A DNA stretch of 64,000 nt from Zychaea mexicana (taxonomy: Eukaryota > Mucoromycota > Mucoromycetes > Mucorales > Lichtheimiaceae): assembly GCF_025766255.1 (NCBI RefSeq), contig NW_026516748.1:1-64000 (forward strand), written 5' to 3'. Shown here piece after piece: positions 1-11,073 of this stretch (within the stretch, counting starts at the first letter, position 1; every line of letters starts with the position of its first letter). The notes below the pieces were generated by a model that was not told where the DNA came from, did no database searches, and saw nothing but the letters and a program-made list of their open reading frames with translations. Made by a program: the position numbers and the translations under genes.

Positions 1-1025
1 CCACATTAATACACTGCTTAAGATATCAACAATAAGATATTCGGTTAAACATTATAGCACACACGTATGAACACTACGGCATTTCGGCTAAACACTATTG
101 AATAAAATCTCTCACTCAGATGATCCACCTTACGTGAACAGGACAATGAACATATCAACAGGTACCTCGGCCATTACATCAGCTAACGCCGGTTTCAAAG
201 ATGTGCCCGATTAACATAGCGACTTCAATAGAAGTTCTGATACGTCCTTGATCCATCCTCTATCACATAGCTTATCCATTAGTCGGATGAATTGATATCG
301 CCGTCTTAATAGCTAGAATATAATAGAGCTTTATCTTTTGTTGGAATAAAACATCATCTCAAAGATACTTAATCTTGTCCCTTATTATCTTTATTAAAGC
401 TCTAACATCACAAAGTGACATATTTGGAATGTAAACGTTAAAGAAAGACTACCCACGGAGTGGGTGATATAGCAAAGATCAGATACAGAAGTTAAATGAG
501 AAATGGGCAGGATCGAAAAGCCTCACTGCCTCGACGGTGCTGTGTCTACTTCCACAGCCTTGCATCGCTCAACTACTGATCCTTCTATTCGATACCTACG
601 CTGAACATTGTATTCGATGGCGTAATTAATACGAGCAAAAGCAGAGAGAAACGGACGGAGAGATAGAAGTACTCGGTAACACTCCTAGTTACATATCATT
701 CCAGCAACAGCAGGAGCCGCATGAGTTCATCCATTTCATCATCCAAAATTAATGAAATGCAAGGCGTATCTGAAGCGGCTACTGAATATGATACACTTGT
801 GGGATCGGCACATAGACAAAGATGTATTTAGAAAAGGATGGGGTCAATTCAAGTGAGAAGTACAAGTATAGGGTAAAAGATGGACAGAAAATGTGAAAAG
901 TTTTTGGTACAGCGTCAAAGATGGAAATATAATGCAGTGAAAAGAGCATGTTAAAGATGGGCGGAAATGTGGATGCGTATTTGTCAGAAAAGGTTTGGAG
1001 TGATTGTGGGTAGGTGAATGCGTGC
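1..1025. other. no gene recognised at left edge
   Basis: About 1 kb with stops in all frames and no motif, splice pattern or repeat that I can support. It lies downstream of the broken gene on the minus strand and may contain part of its 3' region. Confidence 0.4.
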
Positions 1026-1560
1026 TTATTTTTCTTGCGTATGTGAACACTCAGAGTCGTCGGCCTTTCTTTTTTGTGGGGTTATTTTGACAGGTCCGTT
1101 CAATGCTGATGGGATGATGACTGTGCTTGGCTCTGTTACGCTCGATACGAAATCTGACCTGTTTTTCTTTGGCTTGGCAACTACATCCATGGTCGATTTT
1201 ACGATTCCCTGTTGTTTTCTCGTGAGCGGAAGTTGTGAATGCACTGCAGAGGAAATGAATAACGATGTTACCTTAATCTTAAGCACAGCTTCTAAATACG
1301 GGATGTAGGTTTCATAAAAGTCGAACAATGTTTCTGGAATTTGCTGTTGTTTGATTTCCCGGATACGGCACACGCATCCATCTGGAACGTCCATCACATA
1401 TGTTTTCATACGCAGATCTGGTAGAAAATACGAGTGGTCTTTAGTCAAACAAGAGCGAAACGGATTGGTTGTCCCAGTGGAACTGAAGACTTACGTGTAT
1501 GGACCATGCCTACCACTCGCAACGAACGGACACTCTCTTCATCGTGCTCGACCTTGAGGG
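1026..1560 (-). pseudogene. broken gene of unknown function, frameshifted
   Basis: Two minus-strand frames join into one protein-like sequence. The upstream part (about 1560-1446) reads ...SVRSLRVVGMVHTRKSS...IRFALV and stops at TGA. The downstream part (1445-1026) continues one frame over as TKDHSYFLPDLRMKTYVMDV...LPLTRKQQ...AKPKKNR and ends in a basic, lysine-rich tail of about 50 residues. The join at about 1445 is a single shift with no convincing GT-AG intron, so I call it a pseudogene; a sequencing indel is the alternative. No ATG is seen upstream and the reading frame starts next to the duplicated repeat at 1579. I do not recognise the family. Its style resembles the repeated proteins of unknown function common in Mucorales, which is an impression and not a match. 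Confidence 0.4.
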
Positions 1561-1578
1561 TCCTTTGATAAGTAGAAG

Positions 1579-1882
1579 TCGCAAATGATTGCTAACCTTC
1601 ATCAACTCCTGCCGTGGGGCTTGAGACAAGTCCACAGCAAGCGTTGATGAAAGCTAGCATCCACTCACTCGAATACCTACTGTGGGGCATGAGTTCATGA
1701 TGCACAGAGGTACCCTAAAATGAAGGGAAATTCTTAAAAACAGAGAGAAATCGCAAATGATTGCTAACCTTCATCAACTCCTGCCGTGGGGCTTGAGACA
1801 AGTCCACAGCAAGCGTTGATGAAAGCTAGCGTCCACTCACTCGAATGCCTACTGTGGGGCATGAGTTCTTGATGCACAGAGG
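1579..1882. repeat. duplicated 132-bp hairpin-forming repeat
   Basis: Two copies (1579-1710 and 1751-1882) share a 132-bp sequence with only a few substitutions and lie exactly 172 bp apart. Each copy contains an imperfect long stem: GCTAACCTTCATCAAC pairs with GTTGATGAAAGCTAGC, and inside it TGCCGTGG pairs with CCACAGCA. A second short stem (ACTCA/TGAGT) follows, then a 3' ACAGAG. The 40 bp between copies is unique. The fold is compatible with a structured RNA or with a small foldback element. No ORF spans both copies. Confidence 0.7.
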
Positions 1883-3589
1883 AATTCTTTTGAAAAAAGA
1901 ACGGGAGAAAAAGGCTGCTGTGAGCAGTTTTGGGATTGGTTGCTTATGAAGTTGCTAAGGAGCGGAATTGAAAAAGTATGTAGCCAGGTAACCAACCGTC
2001 ACTGATGTACATAGGGATCCCACTAAAAATCGTGTCGTGTGCAGAACAATCACTGTGATACAAAATTACCAAAAACAGCATTTTCCGTGAAAATGGGTGT
2101 CTTTTCATGGGCAAAAGTTCATTTCCAAAAAGAACGCTGGCCTGGACCGTGCTCAACAAAGCGCAGAACAATGACAGACGACAGTAACACGATCACAACG
2201 CGCTTTATCACACTTTGGTACGCCTTTTCCATCTTTTTTCTTTTTATTTTACCTTCTGTGTTCGCGTAGTTCTGTTCGCGAAAATAATGGAAAGGAAAGA
2301 AATTTGTTGGGAGGGTATGCACACCAGCAACAACGGCGCTAAGGCAAGCTGTTCTAAGCTGAGAGAACCAGTTTAATGGTATGTTTCGCTTGCTACGCCC
2401 CTTTCAACCCTTGACTAACCGAAAACATCGTTGGCACAACTTTCATGTGCTCAGAAGCAAGGCTAAGATTATGCATGTATGACTCTCGTACGAGCCGACC
2501 ATCCTCCTTTCTTTTGTATTTTGTTTTTTTCCCACATACATCATACATCACCCACACATACGCCGACCACGTCTGATTGACTTTGAATCGCTACTGCTGA
2601 GGGAGGTGGTTGATAAAGCGAGCAAACCAAACAACAGTATCAACCTGAAGAAGCAGCCTGTATGGATATTAGTAGCTCTAGGATGACGCGCATACTATGC
2701 TGAAAACAGCCATGCTGCTCTTTACAATTTATTTTAAGCTGCCCACATCCATCATTGCGGGCTTGGAGGATCGGTAATCGCTGATTGCCGTGGGCATATA
2801 CTCGTATGAGAGAGCGGTTTTTATTTTCGTTACACACACCACCACAGTTGATACAACAATGGCCGAGACTTTCTACAATGTCTCACTGATCCCATGAAGA
2901 CGCTGGCTGCGGCGTTCAGCACATGTTTGTTCCAAACATAACCCAAACAAACAATTTATTGTTCAATATAAACAACATTGACCCGAACCCTGTACAGAGA
3001 CCCTTTGATCATTGGCTTGGCCTTTGCGCTATCCCAATCTAATACACGCCCAGTCATCCTGCTGATAAGATATCACTATCTGCTATCATCCCCCGTCCCC
3101 CTCCGTTCCAGATACTTTTCCTCTTATGGATTTCTATTTACCAATGTAACTAGTAGTGACAAGACACCCATTCTAAGCATCATCAGCCATAAATAATCAT
3201 CAAGAGCTCACAAACGACGTCATATCACGTCAGCCCATTCGGGTTATAGCCGTTCATTGCTCTACGGATGTTGTTTACATGAACTGGATCATTCGAGTAT
3301 AATGTTTCCGTGCTATATGGTGGATACTGTCTACTCCCTTTGAAACCTTTGACCGGTCTTTCTTTTCCATCCACAAATCAATAGCTTATGCCTGGCAAAA
3401 GAAAGGATCTTTCCAATCAATCGGCATCAATACAAGCAAGAAAACAACGCGCCATATCGAGCGACATTTAATGCAAGTTACGAGTTTGCATCTGCACTTT
3501 TATACTAACGGTAACTGTCAAAACCTGCTTAAATCAATTCTAATAGACACAATTGTAACAGCGGCTCGAAATGAAGTTGGATTCTACGC
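1883..3589. other. 1.7 kb without recognisable gene
   Basis: Only short, unrelated open frames. Nothing resembling an exon chain, RNA gene or transposon terminus was found here. Confidence 0.4.
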
Positions 3590-3984
3590 GTGATGGATAT
3601 CAGCGACGATGTATGCGTGAAATTGGCTCGGATCATCGGCAATGTGGATGCAGATATCGAGCTTCTGGTACTCGGAAAAAACATGTGCCCCCTTGGACGA
3701 TCTTTGGTGCCCATGCTGGAGGTAGGAGCGATTTTGATGTCTATCGCTTTAAATAATTCTACATTTAAGCTGATATTTGTGAATAGAAAGAAGCAGATTC
3801 TATCATTGCTTATGGTTTCGAAGCCATTAAGCGTCTTAGAACCGCAATTGAAAGGCTGGAAAACGCGTTTGAACCGGAGAAGCTTGGTGAAAAGGCTTTG
3901 CTTAAGCTTAAAATGAAAGATGCCGAATTTTGTCTATATGAACAGCGCTATCAGCTGCGTCATATACGATTGGCATCTCAGTAG
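3590..3984 (+). CDS. small two-exon gene of unknown function
   Basis: Exons 3590-3721 and 3787-3984 splice in phase over a 65-nt GT-AG intron (GTAGGA...GAATAG) to give 109 residues. The first exon has MMDISDDVCVKLARIIGNVD and a hydrophobic stretch ending LVPMLE. The second is a charged, probably helical region (IAYGFEAIKRLRTAIERLE, LLKLKMKDAEF) ending RHIRLASQ. Residues that look random before splicing become a clean amphipathic helix after it, which supports the intron. I do not recognise the family. It sits 64 bp upstream of the next ORF and the two may be halves of a decayed longer gene, but the phases do not join. Confidence 0.5.
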
Positions 3985-4048
3985 CGTAAGGTCATTATCG
4001 ATTAGTAGTTCGTGAAAGCCTGTGCCAAAACTGAACAATTTTTATAGG

Positions 4049-4642
4049 ATGCGCCGCTTGCCGCTCGTTGCCATTAAAAACAAGCAAACTATTGAAGAAT
4101 GTGAGCTTTTCACCAAGTACTTTGATCCCATCTTGGCATCGCTATTCTCTGATCCTGACAGAAAAGTGCTCCTTCGCTGGTCCAACGTCATGTCTGATGA
4201 AAATGACAAGATCCGCCCTGACGCCACAATTTCCAAGCTACGGCAGCGCGACTTTGGGCCCAGTCTTGGATATGGAGAGGTCAAAGTTGCACGTCCCACC
4301 ATCGATAACCACGCGCTATGCCACGGTCTTATGCGTTTGGCAACTCTAGCAAAGGATACCATTGATACCAATGCATTGGAAGCCGCTCTGACCTTCCAGG
4401 TGCATGGTTTTCATATCACTTTTTTTCTGACGCGCCTCCGCCACGATGGAATCTATGTGATGCAAGAAGTTGCGCAGCTTACATTTCCCCGGTTTTTAGA
4501 AGAGCTAGCAACATTTGTGGCCTTGAAAAATATGCGCACATTGATGACCCACCTTCTGGCATTTGTGTCAACCTGTCCGTGCCGCTTCTTCGTGGCAAGA
4601 AAAACGGCGCCCCACTCATCCCTCCATTTATTCTTTGATTGA
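4049..4642 (+). CDS. conserved-looking protein of unknown function, possibly truncated
   Basis: Single open frame from the ATG at 4049, 197 residues. It begins MRRLPLVAIKNK, has FDPILASLF, a RPDATIS segment, a GYGEVKVA strand, and a long helical part (RLATLAKDTIDTNALEAAL, FQVHGFHITFFLTRL, DGIYVMQEVAQL). In style it resembles a large family of uncharacterised proteins in Mucorales, which I recall only in outline. The last 25 or so residues after CPCRFFVARK look non-conserved, so the true end may lie across an unseen splice. The preceding TTTTATAG|G could be a splice acceptor for a lost upstream exon. Confidence 0.45.
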   Translation: MRRLPLVAIKNKQTIEECELFTKYFDPILASLFSDPDRKVLLRWSNVMSDENDKIRPDATISKLRQRDFGPSLGYGEVKVARPTIDNHALCHGLMRLATLAKDTIDTNALEAALTFQVHGFHITFFLTRLRHDGIYVMQEVAQLTFPRFLEELATFVALKNMRTLMTHLLAFVSTCPCRFFVARKTAPHSSLHLFFD

Positions 4643-4965
4643 TTCAACCAAGAATTGCCACCGCTTCTGCGCCCTGCGCTTTGAATAAATGCATCCATTC
4701 ATATATATCTCTACATACTGCTGCCATCAATTCATTCGTGTGAAGAATCCGAGCTTAATTGTTCAGATAAAATAAGAAAAAGTGAAAAAATCAAATTTGT
4801 AACTTTCTAGAAATGACCAGGTTGTAGGTTGTGAATTGATTGCATTATAAATATTTTTATACTGAGTTGCTATAGCAGGAGTGTCAGCGCTTGTAGTCTA
4901 TGTGATTATCCGAGTTAAGATATCCATGTCGCCGCAGTAATTGACAAATAAACTGAGGTAAATTT
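4643..4965. other. no gene recognised
   Basis: AT-leaning spacer between the ORF of unknown function and the retrotransposon remnant. Nothing supportable was seen. Confidence 0.4.
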
Positions 4966-5729
4966 CCGCATCAATCATGACAAAGCCGTATATGCACAAC
5001 GTTGTGTCTACTTACTTGGCCACTGTGTATCCACCGAAGGTGTATCACTGGATAAACGCAAAGTATGCAACATCCAAAATATCCCTACACCTACAACTGG
5101 CAAAGCTATAGCTGCCTTCTGTGGTACTATCAATTACATGCGCTCTTACCTACCAAAAGTCTCTGAAGTTATGGCACCTTTAGACCGACTTCGCAATGCC
5201 AAATCTTTAAAAGGTTTATGGACACAAACAGAACAACACAGTTTTGACACGTTAAAGAAAATTCTACTTGAAGCTCCCATCCTGCGCTTTCCCGATTTAT
5301 CACACCCTTTTCAGGTTGCAACTGACGCTTCAAATACCGGAATCGCTGCAGCACTTTTCCAAGTCATAGATGGTGAAACACGTCATATTGCTTTCATGGC
5401 TAGAGCACTCTCCAAGTCAGAAAGATCTTATAGCACTACACGACGTGAGCTCAGAGCTATTATATTTGCACTTGACAAATTCCACAAATATTTATATGGC
5501 AAACCGTTAAATTATACATGGATCACAAAGCATTGACCTTCCTCCATACACAAAAAATAGCCAACGCTATGATGATCAGTTGGTTTGACACCATCTTACA
5601 ATACGACTTGAAATTATTCACCTACCAGGATTAGATAACATCCTTCCTGATCAATTATCTCGCCTTTTTCACATCGATGAAAAAGAGCTGGAAGGGGGTA
5701 TGTATATTGGCTACCCACGCCAGTGTTGA
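4966..5729 (+). mobile_element. Ty3/gypsy retrotransposon remnant (RT connection and RNase H)
   Basis: The frame reads the end of a Ty3/gypsy reverse transcriptase (CVYLLGHCVSTEGVSLDKRK), the connection segment (AIAAFCGTINYMRSYLPKVS) and the RNase H domain. RNase H acidic sites are visible at ATDASNTGIAAALFQV, at RRELRAIIFALDKF and, after a frameshift near 5520, at DHKALTFLH. A second frameshift near 5620 leads to HLPGLDNILPDQLSRLFHID, the usual end of the region before integrase. No LTRs, gag, protease or integrase were found within the window, and the two frameshifts make it inactive. It is a solitary internal fragment. Confidence 0.85.
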
Positions 5730-6129
5730 TTGAGCGGTCTGTATACTTCAAAAGTACGGTACAGCATTCCTTTGATGGATGATGAGGGGTAACAAATTGA
5801 TTCTTTGTCTTTTGTCAATCTTCTAGAAGACGGTCGTCAACTGCTAGCGGGGGGAGCTCACCAAACGGGCAAGCCTCAGTGGACATGGCCATATCTTGCC
5901 CTCGTGTACCAGTGATCTCACATGAAAACGTCGCGAAAAGGCCAATTGGGACGATATCGCGAGAGTTCATTCCAACGCTGCGAAATGGGTAACGAGCTCG
6001 GATCATCCAATTTTGGGTAACCATTGCCTACCTATAGCAAGAGACGTAAACCCGTTTCTGTTTCTTGGAGGGAAACTGATATACAGACTTACAACAAAAA
6101 AACAAGCTTATAGATCGCGGTCTTGTCAT
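5730..6129. other. no gene recognised
   Basis: About 400 bp between two remnants. No coherent frame, terminal repeat or RNA was seen. Confidence 0.35.
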
Positions 6130-6760
6130 CGGTTTTAACGAATTATATATCTCAGTCTCGCTAAATGGTCGACTACACACTCCCATGGCTTTTCACTCCG
6201 CGTGGTCATCGACGCCTGTGCTTGTCTCGAGAGCTGTGCGGTGCTTCAACGAACTCAAAACGTTGGAAATATATTAGTGTTTCAACGTGCCTGATAAAGC
6301 TTTGGCAACTGTTTTATCGGATCTCAAGTCGTTAAAAGAAGTCAGGTTTCACCGGGTGGCCGCAGTAAGCGAACAAGTGGCTCTATCCTTGGACTCTGTC
6401 AGCATGGTGCAACTGTTGTCATCAAGTATCGTTAGCGATGGCTGGAAGCTGATTGATATTTGGAGATTTTCATTAACTCTGTCGTCACTAAGGCGACAAC
6501 CAGTCGCTCAAATCGTGTGACAAAGTGTCCACGACACTAAAAAACTATAGAGGCCACCGTCATCACCATCACAACAACAGCAGTTATGGAAGCAGCCATG
6601 TCAACAACAACAACAATAACGGTAGCAGCAACACTGGTGACCAAGAACAAGTTCAAGAAGAGCGAGCAGCAGCAGGAGCAACATTAACATCCGCATATCA
6701 CACGCTTGTAGAGATCTCACAACATAGTGGCGAGCCTTTCGATGTGGCTGTCTGATTAAC
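6130..6760 (+). pseudogene. LRR/F-box-like gene remnant
   Basis: One frame gives leucine-rich-repeat-like text: FNELYISVSLNGRL, FNELKTLEIY, then an in-frame TAG at 6275, then PDKALATVLSDLKSLKEVRF and further leucine-rich sequence to a TGA at 6518-6520. The spacing of leucines and the asparagine or cysteine at strand ends are those of LRR proteins such as fungal F-box/LRR proteins. A second frame, 6545-6755, is histidine/asparagine-rich (GHRHHHHNNSSYGSSHV, NNNNNNGSS) and ends SGEPFDVAV. It could be the tail, but the phases do not join cleanly. With an internal stop and no start I treat it as a remnant. Confidence 0.4.
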
Positions 6761-9278
6761 AGACATTTTCGGCGGTTCGTCATTTTTATTTGTTAATAGT
6801 GTCTAAAAAATTAACTGTCTTTTTCAATGGTCAAAGTAAGAGTATTGCGCTATTTGTTGTATCATAATGGAGAGATTATCAACAGAGTTGAGCAACCCCT
6901 CAGCAGCACTGTATCCTGACACCAGCTGGACTACCATCCGCAGGCAATCGTAGTTGTGTACAGTGGTCACCTGTTAATATTAAAGATAAGATCACCGATT
7001 AGTGAAGAGGTGTGAAAAATAACGGATCCTGCATACGTATATCGTTAAGTCATATATAACATTAGTTTTTAGCCTCCTCTAAAGATGGTGTCAGTTGTGA
7101 GGATGGTGAACTGCCAGTGTCCATTTGTTGAACAAGAAAAATATTCCTTACCAAAATGAAAATGGTGTTAGCTCTATGTACGATACGCTGCTGGTTTCCT
7201 TGTCCTGGTCATAGTATGAATGTGTGCACGTGTACTTACTTTTCGTCCTGCCATGTCACGAAAAGGTTCCTGTGTCAGTATCGCGCGTAGCAAGGTTTCT
7301 AGCGCTAAAGATGACACTCTAAATGCATGACATCCGATATGCTACTCCTTTACGGCAAAAACCTTATGGAGAGATCAACTGGTGAGCTGGCTAACGCATC
7401 CCGTATGTCTACAGATACTCTGCGTTCGTTTTTAATTCTCAGAAAACAAAAATGTTGAAGAACAGATATACATCGTTTAAATAAAAGTTGCTCAGCGTGT
7501 CGAGTACATTTGTTTCTATGGACATTGTGGTTACTTTGGTGATGCTTTGTTCATCATTCTTTGATCATCATAGCATATATTTATTAAGGCATATTTTTTT
7601 CATTTTCTGTTTATCGGTGCATATACGTACTATATCTATCTCAACACATTAGGTAGTTACAACATCCTGCGGCTGTCATATGATATGAAGCATTATGGAC
7701 AACGCGAGGTTGGTTTTTCGAATGAAAGCGTCTGTTGCTTAACAAAAGATCTCTTCCGCGCTATCTTTCATATTCTCTCGTCCTTCTCATCATAGAGCCT
7801 TCTTTTACGCACACACCCACGGTTTCCAAAGACGTCTACATCATCGCCCAAGCTGGCTTGTCTGTGAACGTTCACAATCACCCGGTGGCACCAGCAGCAG
7901 AAGCATCTGGAAGTCAAGAAGATTCAGAAACGGCAACGCTATTATCACGTAGCATTGCGAATACAGTAAGCCGCAATATTTAGCACGTCTACTTGTACGC
8001 TCATTACGGTCATGACAGGGAGACGAGCAGTGACGAATCAAGTATGTGAGATACCAAGACATCTGAGCTGTTAAATTCGCGATGCCGTTGTAACCTCTCA
8101 CTGGGAGTCATTTCACTGCGAATATTTGTAGTGGCTCGTCTGCGACTGGGACGTCCTGACACTTCTGCAGAAATATCGCGGCATAATGTTTACATAGACT
8201 TTAATGGGCATAGCTCACTCTCGTTTGTGGTTTGTTATCGCTGAAAGCCAAATGCGTACTATCAAAAGTACAAGCATCCCTTCGCCAGAAGGTGATGGTC
8301 GCGGCTCTTCATTCAGCACTCCCCCCTCACCACTGATTGTGATGATAACACTTGAGTTGGATGCAAGGATGTCTTTGAAACCATGCTTACTGCAAACACC
8401 CTAGTAAGTGGAAAAGGTGATTAAAAGCATACAGCCGCTTAGCAAAACAGCAAGGGGGGATAGCTATCTGAACATTTTCAACAAAGCATCGGCGCCGACA
8501 TCATCAATGCAGAGAACGCAAATAGCTACCAGTGAACCAATGAAATCATAAACTGAATCACGACAAAAAAACGTGGGAACGTTACAATGCGCAAGGCTCG
8601 CTGCAACCATCCAGAGGCAGGCCGTGGGTGTTAGACCAGACGAACGGCGTTCCCATTTCGTTGAAAGTTGTGTCGTTCGAAACAATCCCATAAAGGGATA
8701 TCCTTACCGTGACAGTGCAAAGCTGACGAGTGCGTGCGAAAAGATTTCAGGAGACCAAATGGCTGTAGTGGAAGAGTTCTGTGCAGCACAAAAACGTGTC
8801 CGCTTCGGCTTCGAGATAGTTGCGGATTTACAGGCACTTTCAAAACCCACACAAGATGCTGCATGAGTCCAAAGTGTACGTTTCGCGTTCTTGACTGCAC
8901 ATCGATGAAAAAGGACTCCGTTGGCTCTGCAAACATCATGATCATCGGTACAAGAAGCCTTCTTATTGCTAAAGATGCCTCCTCTTGTCTTCCTACCGTT
9001 GAGGCTACACGAAACCAACACGTATAACTATTTAGTAAGCAACAACAAAACCGCTGCAAGCTAGTTGCTATGTCACTATCTTTTAAAATATCTTCTAGTG
9101 TGTTATTTCGGTATTGAAGAGCCGTGTATCTATAAATGGTAGTTTGTGGCTTTTTTTGCTGACTTGTAGTTTGCGGCGGGGGCGGTCGCCAGCAAGGGGT
9201 GGTCGCTTCTTTCAAGCACAAACCTAATATATAACCCTCCTAAATTGTGTGTGTGTGCTTTTAAATCCAAAAATAATC
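6761..9278. other. 2.5 kb without a clear gene
   Basis: Several overlapping open frames occur on both strands at 8570-9220. The most protein-like is plus-strand, about 8600-8866 (VRPDERRSHFVESC, GDQMAVVEEFCAAQKR, FEIVADLQAL), ending at a TGA. It has no ATG and no splice context that I can support, so it is noted here and not called as a gene. The rest of the interval shows nothing. The last few hundred bases serve as promoter for mL58. Confidence 0.35.
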
Positions 9279-9722
9279 ATGTTTCGACACGCCATTCGCA
9301 ATGCAGCTGCCGGTACAGCACGACGCTCCTATGCAACCAAAAGCAAGACAACCAATCTGACGACCACACCACGAGTGCCAATTACAGAAACAGCCTTGTC
9401 CGATGGCAGTATTTTCGTTACCCGCGAATCACCCGTTGCACCCAAAGTCCAGGCCACTGCACCACCCCTTCGTGCCAACGCAAACAAACCGCAATTAACC
9501 GCCGAACAAATTAATGAGATGCGTCAATTACGGCAACAGGATCCTGCCACATGGACTCGAAAGAAATTAGCAGACAAGTTTGGCTGCTCAGAATTGTTTG
9601 TCAGTATCTCTGCTCCGACCGTCAAGCGTGCTGTCAAGGTCGAATTGGAGGCATCCAGCAAAGCTGGTTACAGACGTCAATTGATTAGAAAGAACCGCGA
9701 GAGAAGACGAGAGCTGTGGTAG
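9279..9722 (+). CDS. mrpl20: mitochondrial large-subunit ribosomal protein mL58
   Basis: Intronless frame of 147 residues from the ATG in AATCATGTTTCG. The N-terminus (MFRHAIRNAAAGTARRSYAT) is rich in Arg, Ala and Ser with no acid, a typical mitochondrial presequence. The conserved part covers residues about 70-147: LTAEQINEMRQLRQQDPATW, TRKKLADKFGCS, a SAPTVKRA stretch and a very basic end (RRQLIRKNRERRRELW). This order, a helix-turn-helix-like KLAxxFGCS segment followed by a basic tail, is that of fungal mL58 (yeast Mrpl20). The protein belongs to the mitochondrial 54S subunit, where it is expected to bind rRNA. The gene stands alone, with about 1.35 kb of empty sequence behind it. Confidence 0.85.
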   Translation: MFRHAIRNAAAGTARRSYATKSKTTNLTTTPRVPITETALSDGSIFVTRESPVAPKVQATAPPLRANANKPQLTAEQINEMRQLRQQDPATWTRKKLADKFGCSELFVSISAPTVKRAVKVELEASSKAGYRRQLIRKNRERRRELW

Positions 9723-11073
9723 ACGAAGGTACCGATTGTTTCTGCTCTCTTTATCTTTTATTTTGTATACATACACTTTTCGTCCTTTGTACATCCTTCC
9801 CTTCACCTTAAAAAACGCAAACACACAATACACGCATATACACACCACATCTCTCGGCTCTTGTCACAAACACGTCTTTTAAAATATCACCATTCCAAAA
9901 ATCGCATTTAAATAACAAAAATTAAAGAGTACTATGCTTAGCATATCTTGACCAGAAGCCGTTGTAATATCATCCCTAAAGTGACTCATATCATTCCAGT
10001 ACGTTCAGTGTTACAGTACTACCTAAAGTCTTATCAAGAAACGATATGTCTAGATTTTGACTTTCTACGATACATTTAAAATAAATCACACATAGTCGGT
10101 ACACCTTGGTACGTGTGAAATATAGAGAATGGAAGGGTTGTGGCGTAGAGAACACGTTGAAGATGTTCAATTGAAAAAGTATGTAGAAAAGACATAGCGT
10201 AAGGCAATACCTTTGCTTACATCTTGTTTGAAACTCGCTTTGCTTTCTTGAGCACATCATCACTAACAATAGTATGTCACTGACTTTGCCAGACCGGGGA
10301 GCAGCACGTCAGTAAAAGCGCATGGACCGCGCAATAAGTGATCCTCCAGGTTACATGCTCTCTGGGGTTATGTGGCGGTTTCTGTAAGTCTATTTGTCGG
10401 TCGTGTAGTATTAGCACTTTTGCGGATGTGTGCGAATCATAAAGAGAAAAGGGATCAACGATGAGTGAGACGGAGCCATTAGCTGACCCATATAGATTTG
10501 CAAGCTGCAAATGACGTTTAGTTGCACATGCTGGTGCGTACAAGACATCCAATAGCGCAAAGGAAGGGAAACGTGCATTGCATCAGTATATCTGTATAGA
10601 CATGTATAGGATGATGATATTGCAATGTCGTCATTGTCGGGATGGAGATTATCGGATGATATTACAGCCATTGATTTTTGATGGTTACACACCGCTTATG
10701 TGCAATCAGAAAGTCTGCATGACTATATGGGGGCTCTTCAGCGTAGTCAGCCATCATCATTACCGTCAACTGCAGTTCGAACGCCATACTATCGTACAGC
10801 CTGTTCACTGATTGCGGCAGAAGAGAAGAATGCTTCTCTATGCTGATTCGGATACCCGAGTGCGAGCTGCACCCAAGGCTACATGTTATATGCGAAAGAA
10901 AAGATAAACGGTTTTGATTGCATGAGCGTCACGAGCCAGATATGAGTTTCTCACTTTGGGCAATTTTCATCTCAACTTATTTCCCTCTCTCTTTCTTTCT
11001 CTCTCTCTCCCACTCGCTCTTTTCACCTCTTTCTTGTTTTCACATACACAATAAGCAAAACAACACAGCAACA
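9723..11073. other. intergenic, no gene recognised
   Basis: 3' region of mL58 and 5' region of the next gene. The last 100 bp (10980-11040) is a CT-rich tract, frequent in front of fungal start codons. No other structure was seen. Confidence 0.4.

Noticed and set aside
8631..9221. 196-codon minus-strand frame
   Set aside because: No recognisable domain, cysteine-rich in a random-looking way, overlapped by equally long frames on both strands, and with no start context or splice support.
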